Origin: Pontibacterium granulatum
GTDB lineage: Bacteria > Pseudomonadota > Gammaproteobacteria > Pseudomonadales > Balneatricaceae
Reading direction: 5' to 3'
DNA: 64,000 nt
NCBI RefSeq assembly: GCF_029961155.1
Contig: NZ_JASBRH010000001.1
Span: 248,001-312,000, forward strand
Shown here one piece after another: positions 51,167-59,507 of the stretch. Position numbers and translations under genes: made by a program. Position 1 is the first letter of the stretch; each line of letters opens with the position of its first letter. Below the pieces are notes generated by a model. It searched no databases. It had not been told where the DNA came from and was given only the letters and a program-made list of their open reading frames with translations.

Positions 51167-51640
51167 TCAGTTCACGTTGATAAAACTGATCTCAATGAAA
51201 AAATCACCGTAATCAGTCTCAAACGGCAGGATGATGGTCGGGCCGCTGGAGGAGTGTTCAATCTTGTGCTCCTTGCCACTCACCATCACTGGCACGGCCA
51301 TATCAAAGTCAAAGCCTTTTTCCGCAAGCAATGCCTTAGCCCCACCTGTGGCCATGTTGGTCAACTCGCCCACCATATCGGTTACAGTCTCGTTGACCGT
51401 AGCAACCTCTTCACCCAACATCCGCTTGGTGATTGCATAAATAACCGGCTCGGAAAACGACACCGCAAACGAGCCCTTAAGCTGTTCTCCAGCCATACCG
51501 ATAATGCCTGTTACCGCCCCGAGGGCAGTCGAGCTTTTTTTCACTGAGGGCTTCCCTGGTCGAGACTCAATCTGTGCCATCGTGGAGAGCACATTGGTCA
51601 TCGAAGCGAGAAATGGATTAATAAATTCTGCCTTCATCAT
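51167..51640 (-). CDS. CheX-like (CheC/CheX/FliY-family) phosphatase-domain protein
   Basis: A 157-158-residue protein that begins MMKAEFINPFLASMTNVLSTM, as CheX proteins do. It carries the CheC/CheX catalytic pattern ExxN in DMVGELTNMATGGAK (Glu about 91, Asn about 94) and a FKGSFAVSFSEP-type strand pattern. CheX dephosphorylates CheY-P in some bacteria, but stand-alone proteins may act on other receiver domains. No chemotaxis gene is adjacent. It is inserted between yqiB and nudF, which are neighbours in E. coli. Start chosen at the tandem ATGs around 51635-51640; upstream reading frame has no homology support. Confidence 0.82.
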   Translation of the reverse strand: MMKAEFINPFLASMTNVLSTMAQIESRPGKPSVKKSSTALGAVTGIIGMAGEQLKGSFAVSFSEPVIYAITKRMLGEEVATVNETVTDMVGELTNMATGGAKALLAEKGFDFDMAVPVMVSGKEHKIEHSSSGPTIILPFETDYGDFFIEISFINVN

Positions 51641-51771
51641 TGTCCGTTCACCATCGTTGGAGATCCTGCAAATACCCTCATCAAAACTCTCGACACCTAT
51701 CGATCCAGTGCAAATCCCACGTAGCGTGGAAAGCATTTTCACCCATGCCTCACCGCTTTCGCATTCCAGCT

Positions 51772-52374
51772 TTATGTTAACCAGCGCTGATTCAGATTAT
51801 CCCTATTCAACTGTAACCACTGCAGGGCAATAATTGATGGCGCGTTGTCGATTCGACCATCCGCGACCATCTCAAAAACCTGTTTGCATGGCAACACTTG
51901 AACACGAATATCCTCCCCTTCGGCTTCCAGCCCGTGAACCCCACCCATATCGGTGCTATCCACTCGTGCACAATAGAGCGATATCCACTCATTGGTCCCG
52001 CCGGGGCTGACCAGATACCGGGTAATTGGTACCAATTCGGTCAGGATTGCCCCCGCTTCCTCATCCGCTTCACGATGGGCAACTTCCTCACAGGTTTCCC
52101 CCTGCTCAACGATGCCAGCCACCAGCTCGAGCAGCCAGGGACTACGAGGATGCTCCAGTGCTCCCACACGAAACTGCTCAATCATCACCACAGACGCTTT
52201 GGCGGGATCATACAACAACACACACACGGCTTCTCCACGCACAAAGAGTTCGCGTGTTATCTCTGCACTCCCACCTGCAAATCGGGCATGGCTGAGATGC
52301 AATTTGTGCATCTGGAAAAAGCCGTCGTACACCACGTCACAGGAGTGTATCTCTACGTTGGAACGATCAAACAT
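51772..52374 (-). CDS. nudF: ADP-ribose pyrophosphatase (Nudix)
   Basis: Hydrolyses ADP-ribose to AMP and ribose-5-phosphate. The 200-residue protein has the full Nudix box GIVEQGETCEEVAHREADEEAG (fits GX5EX7REUXEEXG) preceded by PWLLELVAG, typical of NudF. The C-terminal region with YLVSPGGTNEWISLYCARV also matches ADP-ribose-specific Nudix enzymes. First gene of the minus-strand nudF-cheX-yqiB-cpdA-yqiA-parE series, although gaps of about 130-150 bp flank the cheX-like gene. Confidence 0.95.
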   Translation of the reverse strand: MFDRSNVEIHSCDVVYDGFFQMHKLHLSHARFAGGSAEITRELFVRGEAVCVLLYDPAKASVVMIEQFRVGALEHPRSPWLLELVAGIVEQGETCEEVAHREADEEAGAILTELVPITRYLVSPGGTNEWISLYCARVDSTDMGGVHGLEAEGEDIRVQVLPCKQVFEMVADGRIDNAPSIIALQWLQLNRDNLNQRWLT

Positions 52375-52465
52375 CTGGGACCACCCAAAGATTAAAACTG
52401 GAACCGCGACCTACTGAATTTTCCAAAAAATATAACACTGATCCTGTACTGCACCGAAGACCATT

Positions 52466-52492
52466 TATAATCTTTAAATATATGCTTATAAT
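52466..52492 (+). promoter_or_regulatory. Two TATAAT boxes in the AT-rich region before sulP
   Basis: TATAAT occurs at 52466-52471 and again at 52487-52492, about 70 and 48 nt before the SulP start, in a stretch visibly richer in A+T than its surroundings. Clear -35 hexamers are not seen at normal spacing, so these are candidates only. Confidence 0.35.
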
Positions 52493-52539
52493 TTAGAAAT
52501 ATAAAACCCATCCCACTTTTATTGCAAAGGTTTGGCACG

Positions 52540-54258
52540 ATGCACCCGCTGCTAACTACATTCCCTCTTGCACAGTGGCTGCAACATTATCAACGCAGCT
52601 CATTTATCAGCGATCTGCTGGCGGGCGTGATCGTGGCCATTATGCTGGTGCCACAGGGGATGGCGTACGCCTTCCTGGCTGGCCTGCCACCGCAATATGG
52701 TCTCTACGCAAGCATACTGCCGCTGATGGTTTATGCCCTACTGGGCAGCAGCCGTTCGCTTGCGGTTGGCCCCGTAGCCATCGTTTCGCTGATGGTGGGC
52801 TCCACCATAGGTCAGTTCGCCGATCAGGGAACCGACGCATACATTAATGCAGCAGTGAACCTGTCCCTTCTAGTTGGCATTGTTTTATTGCTATTACGCG
52901 CGCTGCGCCTAGGTTCGATCGTTAACTTTATAAGTCACTCCGTAACCGCAGGTTTTACCAGCGCTGCAGCCCTGATGATCGCTGTCAGCCAGATTAAGTA
53001 TTTCAGCGGCCTGAATATTCCACGTGAACTGCACATTTGGGAGGTATTTGACTTACTGGCGAGCCAGATCCACGAAATCAACCCGGTTACACTGCTGGTT
53101 GGTTTAACTTCACTGCTCGTATTGTGGTTTACCAAAGACAAACTCTGTTGCTTACTGGAATCGATGGGGGTACCGGCCAGGGCTGCACAACCAATGAGCA
53201 AAGCGGGCCCGATGTTTGCCCTTATCACCGGCAGTTTGATGGTCTGGGGCTGGCAGCTGGATAGCAGTGCTGACGTATCCACTGTCGGCACAATCCCCAC
53301 CGGGTTACCAAACCTGTTTGCAATCAGAATTGAATTTACCCTCTGGCAGGATCTCTTTGTGCCTGCACTGTTGATCTCCCTGATCGGTTTCCTAGAAAGT
53401 GTATCCGTTGGCACTGTGCTGGCCAGCAAGCGGCGAGAGCGGATTGATCCCAATAGGGAGCTTATCGCTCTGGGAGTCGCCAATCTGGGAGCGGCCATCT
53501 CGGGTACCTATCCGGTTGCCGGAGGCTTTGGCCGCTCGATGATCAACCACAGTGCCGGCGCCCAGACCACAATCGCGTCCCTGATCTCTGCACTCCTGGT
53601 ACTCCTGAGCCTGCTATTTCTGACGCCCCTTTTCTACTACCTGCCCAAAGCGACGCTGGGCGCAGTGATTGTGATGGCAGTGATACCACTGATCGATTTC
53701 TCCTCTTTCCGACAATGCTGGCAATTTAACAAGGCCGACGCTTTGACACTGCTGGCCACCTTTGTATTGGTGTTAGCTCTGGGAGTCGAGCTGGGTATTC
53801 TCTCAGGCATCGGGATCTCCATTGCCCTGCTGCTTTACCGATCCAGCCAGCCACACATTGCAGTTGTGGGGCGTGTAGGTAACAGCGAACACTTCCGTAA
53901 TATCGCTCGCCATGATGTAACCACCTACGCCGACACTCTCGCGCTACGCGTAGATGAGAGCCTGTATTTCGCCAACACGCGTTATGTAGAAGAGTTTGTA
54001 CTTGCCCAGTGCGCCGAGCAAAAAAGCCTGCGGCACGTGGTGCTGATCTTTAACGCAGTGAACTTTATCGATGCCAGCGCGCTGGAAACATTAGAAAACC
54101 TGGTGCTTAAATTGCGTGATGAGCAGATCACCCTGCATCTGGCGGAGGTTAAAGGTCCGGTAATGGATCAATTGCTCAATACATCTTTTATCGAACACCT
54201 GGGCGATGGGCAGGTATTCTTCACCACCGATCAGGCAATGCGCGCGCTTTCAGGCTAA
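52540..54258 (+). CDS. SulP-family anion transporter with STAS domain
   Basis: Inner-membrane transporter of the SLC26/SulP family, moving sulfate, bicarbonate or other anions. The 572-residue protein has about 12-14 membrane segments (residues 25-425) beginning with VAIMLVPQGMAYAFLAGLPPQYGLYAS, the SulP signature. It also has PVAGGFGRSMINHSAGAQT. The C-terminal STAS domain (about 440-560) contains VVLIFNAVNFIDASALETLE. The ATG at 52540 with AAAGG upstream is preferred to a TTG 18 nt earlier. Substrate is not predictable from sequence; no cysteine-synthesis or carbonic anhydrase gene is adjacent. Its end overlaps the truncated GGDEF gene by 9 bp. Confidence 0.9.
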   Translation: MHPLLTTFPLAQWLQHYQRSSFISDLLAGVIVAIMLVPQGMAYAFLAGLPPQYGLYASILPLMVYALLGSSRSLAVGPVAIVSLMVGSTIGQFADQGTDAYINAAVNLSLLVGIVLLLLRALRLGSIVNFISHSVTAGFTSAAALMIAVSQIKYFSGLNIPRELHIWEVFDLLASQIHEINPVTLLVGLTSLLVLWFTKDKLCCLLESMGVPARAAQPMSKAGPMFALITGSLMVWGWQLDSSADVSTVGTIPTGLPNLFAIRIEFTLWQDLFVPALLISLIGFLESVSVGTVLASKRRERIDPNRELIALGVANLGAAISGTYPVAGGFGRSMINHSAGAQTTIASLISALLVLLSLLFLTPLFYYLPKATLGAVIVMAVIPLIDFSSFRQCWQFNKADALTLLATFVLVLALGVELGILSGIGISIALLLYRSSQPHIAVVGRVGNSEHFRNIARHDVTTYADTLALRVDESLYFANTRYVEEFVLAQCAEQKSLRHVVLIFNAVNFIDASALETLENLVLKLRDEQITLHLAEVKGPVMDQLLNTSFIEHLGDGQVFFTTDQAMRALSG

Positions 54259-54705
54259 CAGCACGCGATGGTCAGCTAAGCGGATCGATACGGTCGTCCC
54301 GTCCGCGACGGCGGGAGATAAACAGCCTACTGTACGGCAACGCTTTGGCTTCTTTTTTGCTTGGGTCGCCAGCTCCGCCACCTCATTGTGCGAGTCACAA
54401 CGGCTGGCATCCGGATGAACAACACCAATGGCCAACCCCAGAAGCGGATAGAAAGTCGGACTGCCGTTGCGGTCCAACGCTTCGATCCCTTCACATTGCA
54501 GATCCTGCGATGAGTAAAATGCCCGAACCTGGGCATCAAATTCACAAATGATCCGCTCGCAACACTCCCGCCAATCCGCACTACGGAAGATCACCACAAA
54601 ATCATCCCCGCCGATGTGGCCAACAAAGTTATTTTTGCCCTGTGCGTGATGATTAAGTAACTCGCCCTGCAACAGGGGGGAAGTGTTAACCTTCATAAGC
54701 AACAC
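54250..54705 (-). pseudogene. Truncated GGDEF-domain gene (C-terminal remnant)
   Basis: The frame encodes about 148-151 residues beginning in the middle of a GGDEF domain. It reads NNFVGHIGGDDFVVIF, DWRECCERIICEFDAQVRAFY, the IEALDRNGSPTFYPLLGLAIGVV stretch and AELATQAKKKPKRC. These match the last third of the EAL-CBS-GGDEF family proteins common in Pseudomonas and Marinobacter. The roughly 450 residues that should precede it are absent: the reading frame is lost at 54.7 kb, where the minus-strand glycan genes start. The front half of the GGDEF domain is missing, so it is almost certainly inactive. Any start codon used (GTG at 54705 or ATG at 54696) would be fortuitous. Confidence 0.7.
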
Positions 54706-54713
54706 TATTTTAA

Positions 54714-56669
54714 TTAGTGCAAAGCACCAGACTTTTCTACAGAAACTGACTGCTTAGACAAAAGATCCACAACCGGAGATGAAGGGTTAAATCCTTTTAT
54801 AGCTTTTTGTAAAATATTCCTTGCGAGCTCACAGTCAAAATCAGCTTCCGCGACAGCTAAGTCGTTGAATATTTTATCAATCTCGCTGCGCGATAGCATT
54901 TCCTCACAGGCCCTCATAATCTTGGGGTGTTCAGTCCCAATGACATCCTCACCGATAAGAAGCTCTTCATATAACTTCTCACCTGGACGTAACCCCGAAA
55001 ACTGAATCTCAATATCACCTTGCGGGTGGGCTTCTGACTTTACTTCCAGCCCCATTAGGTGAATCATTCTGCGAGCAAGCTCCTCTATCTTGACAGGCTC
55101 CCCCATATCCAAAACGAATACGTCTCCACCTTTCGCCATTGAGCCAGCTTGAATCACCAACGAAGCAGCCTCAGGAATTGTCATAAAAAACCTAGTAATT
55201 TCTGGATGGGTAACAGTTACCGGCCCTTTACTTTCAATTTGCTTGCGAAATAATGGCACCACCGACCCGGAAGAACCCAATACATTCCCGAACCTTACCA
55301 TTGAGAACGTTGTTTTAGACTTACGTGTCGCGAGTTCCTGCAAAACAAGCTCTGCCAGCCGCTTAGTCGCCCCCATTACATTAGTCGGCCGGACAGCTTT
55401 ATCAGTGGAAATCAAGATAAATCGCTCAATACCTTGCTCTAATGCTGCTTCAGCAAGGACCTTGGTTCCTAAGGAGTTATTACGAATTCCTTCGAATATA
55501 TTGTGTTCGACCAAAGGAACATGCTTGTAAGCTGCTGCATGGTATACAGTATCTACATCAAAATGCCGCAGTGTTTCCACCACCCTGAACTTGTCAGTAA
55601 CCGAGCCTATTACCGGGAATAGAGGTACCGATAGTCGATCTGATACTACTATCTGGGAAATTTCTCTTTCAATGCTATACAGAGCAAACTCACTCTGTTC
55701 ATACAGCACCACTGCAGCTGGTTTATTAACAACCACCTGCCGGACAATCTCCGCTCCAATAGACCCTCCTGCCCCCGAAATCATTACCACCTTGCCCGTA
55801 ACACTTGACTGAATAAGGCTCTCCTTTGGCGGAACAGGATCGCGACCTAACAGGTCTTCCAAAGGCACTTCTCTAAGACTATCTAGCTCCTCACCCGATA
55901 CTATCTCCGGTAACGATGGCACAGTTTTAACATGCACAGAATAATCCGAGAGACTATGAAGTACTTTCTGCCTAACGGAGCGATCTACTGAAGGCAGTGC
56001 TAGTAATACATGCGTAATTTCTAGTGTTTCAATAAGAGCCCCTAATTCCTTGGGATTATATACCGTTAGTCCCGCTACTGTTTCTCCCCACAAAGCCTTG
56101 TCATCATCCAGAAATCCAACTGCTGAAAGCTCGCCTCCGCTAGCCAGTGCAAGGGCCAGCTGTGCTCCAGCCCCCCCTGCACCGTAAATGAGCACCGGTT
56201 CCTTATCAAAATAACGCCGTATTGCCCATTGATAATACTGACGAATAAGCAAGCGTGTTCCTCCAATGAGCACAAATGCCGATAATGCGAAGTTAACAGG
56301 TACAGAACGCGGAAACTTGGGAATTTGAGCGACAAAAGCTGATGCCCATAGAACAAGGGCCAGTAAAGCAACTCCCTGCAGGATGGACCATATCGCGTTT
56401 GTGCTCATATAGCGCACCACGACACGATATAATCCTGTTTGAGTAAACACGAGCACACCGATTGGAGGCAGAACCAAGAACAACCACCAAGCCTGCTCAA
56501 TGTAGCCAGTTGGCCAGAAATCAGCTAAGCGCAGGACGTACGCCAACCATAGTGCAACAGCAATAGTAACTGTATCCAAGCCCCTCATGACAAGACGCTT
56601 TTGCACCCTATCAAGTAAAACCATTCGCACATGCCATGGCTGCTGAGCTGAATTAAATTGTTCCTTCAA
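54714..56669 (-). CDS. pglF: UDP-GlcNAc 4,6-dehydratase (PglF/CapD/WbpM family)
   Basis: Membrane-anchored nucleotide-sugar dehydratase, first step of bacillosamine-type sugar synthesis. The 651-residue protein has four membrane helices (about 30-140), a CoA-binding-like Rossmann domain with GAGGAGAQLALAL (163-175), and a C-terminal extended SDR domain with GAGGSIGAEIVRQ (299-311). STDKAVRPTNVMGATKR (421-437) holds the active-site Lys and replaces the usual Tyr-x-x-x-Lys arrangement. Inverting versus retaining dehydration cannot be settled, but the adjoining pglE, pglD and pglC genes favour PglF. Codon use looks more AT-rich than in the housekeeping genes to the left. Confidence 0.88.
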   Translation of the reverse strand: MKEQFNSAQQPWHVRMVLLDRVQKRLVMRGLDTVTIAVALWLAYVLRLADFWPTGYIEQAWWLFLVLPPIGVLVFTQTGLYRVVVRYMSTNAIWSILQGVALLALVLWASAFVAQIPKFPRSVPVNFALSAFVLIGGTRLLIRQYYQWAIRRYFDKEPVLIYGAGGAGAQLALALASGGELSAVGFLDDDKALWGETVAGLTVYNPKELGALIETLEITHVLLALPSVDRSVRQKVLHSLSDYSVHVKTVPSLPEIVSGEELDSLREVPLEDLLGRDPVPPKESLIQSSVTGKVVMISGAGGSIGAEIVRQVVVNKPAAVVLYEQSEFALYSIEREISQIVVSDRLSVPLFPVIGSVTDKFRVVETLRHFDVDTVYHAAAYKHVPLVEHNIFEGIRNNSLGTKVLAEAALEQGIERFILISTDKAVRPTNVMGATKRLAELVLQELATRKSKTTFSMVRFGNVLGSSGSVVPLFRKQIESKGPVTVTHPEITRFFMTIPEAASLVIQAGSMAKGGDVFVLDMGEPVKIEELARRMIHLMGLEVKSEAHPQGDIEIQFSGLRPGEKLYEELLIGEDVIGTEHPKIMRACEEMLSRSEIDKIFNDLAVAEADFDCELARNILQKAIKGFNPSSPVVDLLSKQSVSVEKSGALH

Positions 56670-56699
56670 GGTAATCGTCTCTCGGTGATTATCGAACTG

Positions 56700-57875
56700 T
56701 CAGATAGAAGCCTTATCCATAATTTGCTGTAAGACCTGACACGTATTTTCGATCTCATGCATATGCAGCGTCGGATGCACCAAAAACATTAGACTTGTAT
56801 CGCCCAGTTCCTTTGCTATTGGCAAGCGTTCCTCAGGACGCCAACCAGTATTATCAAACGCCTTTTCTAAATAAACTTCGGAACATGATCCTGAAAAACA
56901 AGGGATACCGAGACTCGTTATCTCCGCAATTATACGATCTCGGTCCCATCCTTCCGCCAGTTCTAAAGGTTCCACAAACACATAACATTTATAACCTGCA
57001 TGCTTTATGTACGACGGCAGCTCCGGAACCCTTAGTCCACGACAATTCCTCGCACTAGTCCAGATAGCTTCGGAATATCGCCTTCTTAGGTCAGTCCACT
57101 GACACATCCTTCGAAGTTGAATCCGGCCGATAGCGGCTTGCACCTCTGTCATTCTCCAGTTCGTGCCAAACGAATCATGCAGCCAACGAAAACCAGGGGG
57201 ATGCTCCTTGCCATATACCGAATCCCATGATTTACCATGATCTTTGTACGACCATGCTTTCTTCCAAAGGGACTCGTCATTTGTGGTAACCATTCCACCT
57301 TCACCACCGGTCGTCATAATCTTATCCTGGCAAAACGACCACGCAGCGATATCTCCCAAGCTCCCCACTGGGCTGCCTTTGTACTCAGCACCATGCGCCT
57401 GCGCACAATCTTCAATTAGCCAAAGCGAATGCTCTTCAGCTAAGTCACGAAAGCCATCCATGTCACATGGCCAGCCGGCAAGGTGAACACAAATAATCGC
57501 TTTGGTTTTTTCAGTTATTAACGGCTCTACACTCTCAGGTGTAATATTTTGGCTTTCGCGATCTACATCAGCAAATACCGGGATTGCACCAACCGACACG
57601 ATAGAGGATGCTGAAGCTAAAAAGGTTCTTGAAGTGACAATCACTTCATCACCAGCAGCAATACCAACAGCGACTAGAGCCAAATCTAATGCAACTGTGC
57701 CGTTAGCAACGGCAATAGCGTGCTTAGTATCGCTCCACGCCGCAAATTCCTTCTCAAAAGCCCTTCCTTCTCCACCAGTCCAGTAATTAACTTTATTGGA
57801 GAGCAAAACAGATCTTGCGGCATTTGCTTCTTCTTCTGTAAAACTTGGCCACGAACTAAAACCGGTGTTCAACAT
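56700..57875 (-). CDS. pglE: DegT/DnrJ/EryC1 sugar aminotransferase (PglE-like)
   Basis: PLP-dependent aminotransferase expected to place an amino group at C4 of the 4-keto sugar made by the dehydratase next door. It is about 391 residues, with VANGTVALDLALVAVG, CVHLAGWPCDMD, IEDCAQAHGAEYKG and the PLP lysine in WSFCQDKIMTTGGEGG. The ATG at 57873-57875 gives the family-typical start MLNTGFSSWPSFTEEE. An in-frame GTG at 57899 overlaps the pglD stop (GTGA) and would add 8 residues. Part of the compact pglC-D-E-F run. Confidence 0.87.
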   Translation of the reverse strand: MLNTGFSSWPSFTEEEANAARSVLLSNKVNYWTGGEGRAFEKEFAAWSDTKHAIAVANGTVALDLALVAVGIAAGDEVIVTSRTFLASASSIVSVGAIPVFADVDRESQNITPESVEPLITEKTKAIICVHLAGWPCDMDGFRDLAEEHSLWLIEDCAQAHGAEYKGSPVGSLGDIAAWSFCQDKIMTTGGEGGMVTTNDESLWKKAWSYKDHGKSWDSVYGKEHPPGFRWLHDSFGTNWRMTEVQAAIGRIQLRRMCQWTDLRRRYSEAIWTSARNCRGLRVPELPSYIKHAGYKCYVFVEPLELAEGWDRDRIIAEITSLGIPCFSGSCSEVYLEKAFDNTGWRPEERLPIAKELGDTSLMFLVHPTLHMHEIENTCQVLQQIMDKASI

Positions 57876-57895
57876 ATTAAATCTCTGTTCAAATC

Positions 57896-58504
57896 TCACT
57901 TAGCAGGTACGCCATAAACCGTATTTGATGAAGCTACATCACTCAATACAACCGCACCTGCCCCAACGACAACATCACTGCCAATCGTCACCAATTCTTT
58001 AACACTACTTCCGATGCCAATCCAACTACCTCGACCGATATTAACGCCACCTGCAACGTTTGCCCCAGGGGAGATATGAACGCCATCCGCCACATTACAG
58101 TCATGATCAATCGTGGCGCCAGAATTGACAATGGACGCAGTCCCAATTGTCGTAAAAGCGTTCACAACGGCACCTGCCATGACAACTGTCCCTACATTAA
58201 TATCGGCGTAAGGACTAACATTTGAGCCTGGGTGAATAATAGATACAAGCCGCCCACCTGCTTCTGAGATCTGCCGAGATTTACTGATTCGGATCTCATT
58301 TTTCCCAATACCGACAATTACTCCATCAAACTCCAGTAACCGTTTGATTAGGTCATCCGTACTCCCTAAAACCTTCCAGCTTCCCACACCCTCTCCAGCG
58401 TGCTTACCATCATCAAAGAAAAAGACATCCCATCCTAATAGTTGAGCAGCATCGGCGACCACTTTACCGTGGCCGCTTGCGCCTAGAATAGCCAAACGCT
58501 TCAT
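57896..58504 (-). CDS. pglD: NeuD/PglD-family sugar O/N-acetyltransferase
   Basis: Left-handed beta-helix acetyltransferase, expected to acetylate the 4-amino sugar with acetyl-CoA. The 202-residue protein starts with the Rossmann-like ILGASGHGKVVADAA of PglD_N and continues with hexapeptide repeats, including NAFTTIGTASIVNSGATIDH. This segment ends in the catalytic His of TIDHDC, and the protein ends in VYGVPAK as usual. It overlaps pglC by 4 nt (ATGA). Confidence 0.88.
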   Translation of the reverse strand: MKRLAILGASGHGKVVADAAQLLGWDVFFFDDGKHAGEGVGSWKVLGSTDDLIKRLLEFDGVIVGIGKNEIRISKSRQISEAGGRLVSIIHPGSNVSPYADINVGTVVMAGAVVNAFTTIGTASIVNSGATIDHDCNVADGVHISPGANVAGGVNIGRGSWIGIGSSVKELVTIGSDVVVGAGAVVLSDVASSNTVYGVPAK

Positions 58505-59118
58505 TTATCGTTTCCCTCAAAACGCACTGAGGTAGCATGCCCTTTGGAATTCACATCCTGTCGCTTTAGCACTTTCTTAACGGTTAGCCACAAGATCTTC
58601 AGGTCAAGGCAGAACGACTGATTCTTTACATACCAGATATCAAATTCGAACTTTTCTTGCCAGCTAAGATTATTCCGCCCATTAACCTGTGCCCACCCTG
58701 TGATGCCAGGTTTTACGTTATGCCTAGTCATTTGTCTGTCATTGTACAACGGCAAATAATCCATCAATAGTGGCCGCGGACCAACCAAACTCATATCACC
58801 CCTGATTACATTCCATAGCTGTGGAATTTCATCCAAACTGGTACTGCGTAGCACCCTGCCAAATCGGGTCATCCGTTCCGCATCCGACTGATGTACTAAC
58901 CCGTCAGAAGACGCATCCTTCATCGTTTTGAACTTATATATTTTGAATGGTTTGCCATGGATTCCAGGCCTAATCTGAGTGAAAAAGATAGGTTTCCCCA
59001 TGAAACAAAACACAAACAATGCCACCATTACAGCAACAGGCAATAGCAGTACAGCAGCTGAGATAGCAACAATGAGATCAAAGACTCTCTTCAAAAAACT
59101 GTTCAAGATATGCACCAC
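58501..59118 (-). CDS. pglC: Polyprenyl-phosphate phosphoglycosyl transferase (PglC-like)
   Basis: Monotopic enzyme that starts the glycan by moving a sugar-1-phosphate to undecaprenyl phosphate. The 205-residue protein has one re-entrant N-terminal helix (about 10-38), then FKIYKFKTM, the catalytic Asp-Glu dyad in [25 protein letters not shown], and [14 protein letters not shown]. Size fits the small PglC class, not WbaP. The start is a GTG at 59118; a TTG four codons later has a weak GGTG upstream and is an alternative. Overlaps pglD. A candidate promoter lies about 65-90 bp upstream on the minus strand. Confidence 0.88.
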   Translation of the reverse strand: MVHILNSFLKRVFDLIVAISAAVLLLPVAVMVALFVFCFMGKPIFFTQIRPGIHGKPFKIYKFKTMKDASSDGLVHQSDAERMTRFGRVLRSTSLDEIPQLWNVIRGDMSLVGPRPLLMDYLPLYNDRQMTRHNVKPGITGWAQVNGRNNLSWQEKFEFDIWYVKNQSFCLDLKILWLTVKKVLKRQDVNSKGHATSVRFEGNDK

Positions 59119-59507
59119 AAGAGAGGAAAGAAGAGCTCACGAGAGCACTGAAAGTAGCGTTTCGGCTAAAAATTAGTAGCATTGTAACGATCCAACATCC
59201 CTATGCAAATCGCGAATTATTCAAAACAAACCATGCCTTTCTCAACAGGGAGATAACGCATAGAACACCTTGCTTCAACGTAAGACAAGATGAGAATCAC
59301 AGCTTCGCATCAGGCTTCACCCATCTTTATCAAATGCCACTTATGCCCTCAACACCACACATACAACCTGTTAAGATAGTTCGCGAACTCAACGGGTAAT
59401 GACAAACGTGTGGATAACCCTTGCCTAGCAGGAGTACTATCCAATATTTTCGCCCTACGCTCGAATCTAAGTCTCAATCAACACCGAAAAACGCATGAGG
59501 AGCGCGC
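59119..59507. other. Divergent intergenic region of the glycan locus
   Basis: The 389-bp gap between pglC and the oxidoreductase gene contains no recognisable gene. On the minus strand TTGCAT (59203-59208) and TACAAT (59181-59186), 16 nt apart, are a candidate promoter for the pgl genes. On the plus strand TTGCCT (59421-59426) and TATTTT (59445-59450) are a weaker candidate. A perfect DnaA-box-like TGTGGATAA lies at 59409-59417. No ops element (GGCGGTAGCNTG) is visible. Confidence 0.4.

Noticed and set aside
54250-54705. Functional small diguanylate cyclase
   Set aside because: Although GGDDF is present, the first half of the catalytic domain, including the nucleotide-binding N-terminal strand and the conserved DxDxFK segment, is absent.
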